NCBI GenBank assembly: GCA_937922005.1
Contig: CAKZWV010000071.1
Span: 1-12,872, forward strand
DNA length: 12,872 nt
Reading direction: 5' to 3'
DNA from: an uncultured Clostridia bacterium
GTDB taxonomy: Bacteria; Bacillota; Clostridia; Saccharofermentanales; DTU023
Within the stretch, counting starts at the first letter, position 1; every line of letters starts with the position of its first letter. The notes under the pieces are model-generated. The model worked only from the letters and a program-made list of their open reading frames with translations. It was not told where the DNA came from and ran no database searches. The position numbers and the translations under genes were made by a program. This document shows, one piece after another, positions 12,803 through 12,872 of this stretch.

Positions 12803-12872
<70 letters not shown>

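Overview
The window looks like a chromosomal segment of a Gram-positive bacterium, probably a member of the Bacillota. The signs are purine-rich Shine-Dalgarno sites (for example AAGGAGG before ridA), TTG initiation, -10 elements of the TATACT type, a Firmicutes-like CDF transporter sequence and intrinsic terminators. Base composition is moderate, with heavy use of GGG, CCC and GCC codons in the housekeeping genes. I cannot name the genus. One stylistic trait recurs: short tandem repeats with periods of 12, 24, 36 or 60 bp, placed in frame inside or at the ends of otherwise conserved enzymes.

Layout. Bases 2-202 are the C-terminal end of an unidentified membrane protein. Bases 306-4324 and 4329-5882 are a plus-strand run of three genes. 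The first encodes an unusual 763-residue protein that joins a complete ROK-family sugar kinase to a complete TruA-type tRNA pseudouridine synthase. The second is nicotinate phosphoribosyltransferase (pncB) with a repetitive N-terminal extension. The third is a cation diffusion facilitator metal exporter with a long extra C-terminal tail. Its stop codon overlaps tail-to-tail with the end of a minus-strand unit (5879-8001). That unit encodes two similar polytopic membrane proteins of unknown function; the distal one appears frameshifted near its N-terminus in a 7-base A/T run. A possible 43-codon ORF lies just upstream of the pair.

Bases 8264-9686 are a compact plus-strand operon of ridA (reactive enamine/imine deaminase) and a cytoplasmic type I L-asparaginase, closed by a good intrinsic terminator (9752-9804). 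The remainder (about 9810-12760) has the character of an accessory insertion. It holds a split, orphan hsdS gene (type I restriction specificity subunit) on the minus strand, with no hsdM or hsdR nearby. A divergently transcribed AAA ATPase with a DUF4143 domain follows, whose codon use differs from the housekeeping genes. The window ends inside a tRNA-Ala(GGC) gene.

Functional reading. The left part is housekeeping metabolism: sugar phosphorylation, tRNA modification, NAD salvage and metal export. The ridA-asparaginase pair fits amino-acid nitrogen metabolism with damage control. I see no CRISPR array, no complete insertion sequence and no complete restriction or defence system. The items most worth a second look are the ROK-TruA fusion with a minisatellite inserted in its TruA domain, the membrane-protein pair with its homopolymer frameshift, and the broken orphan hsdS.
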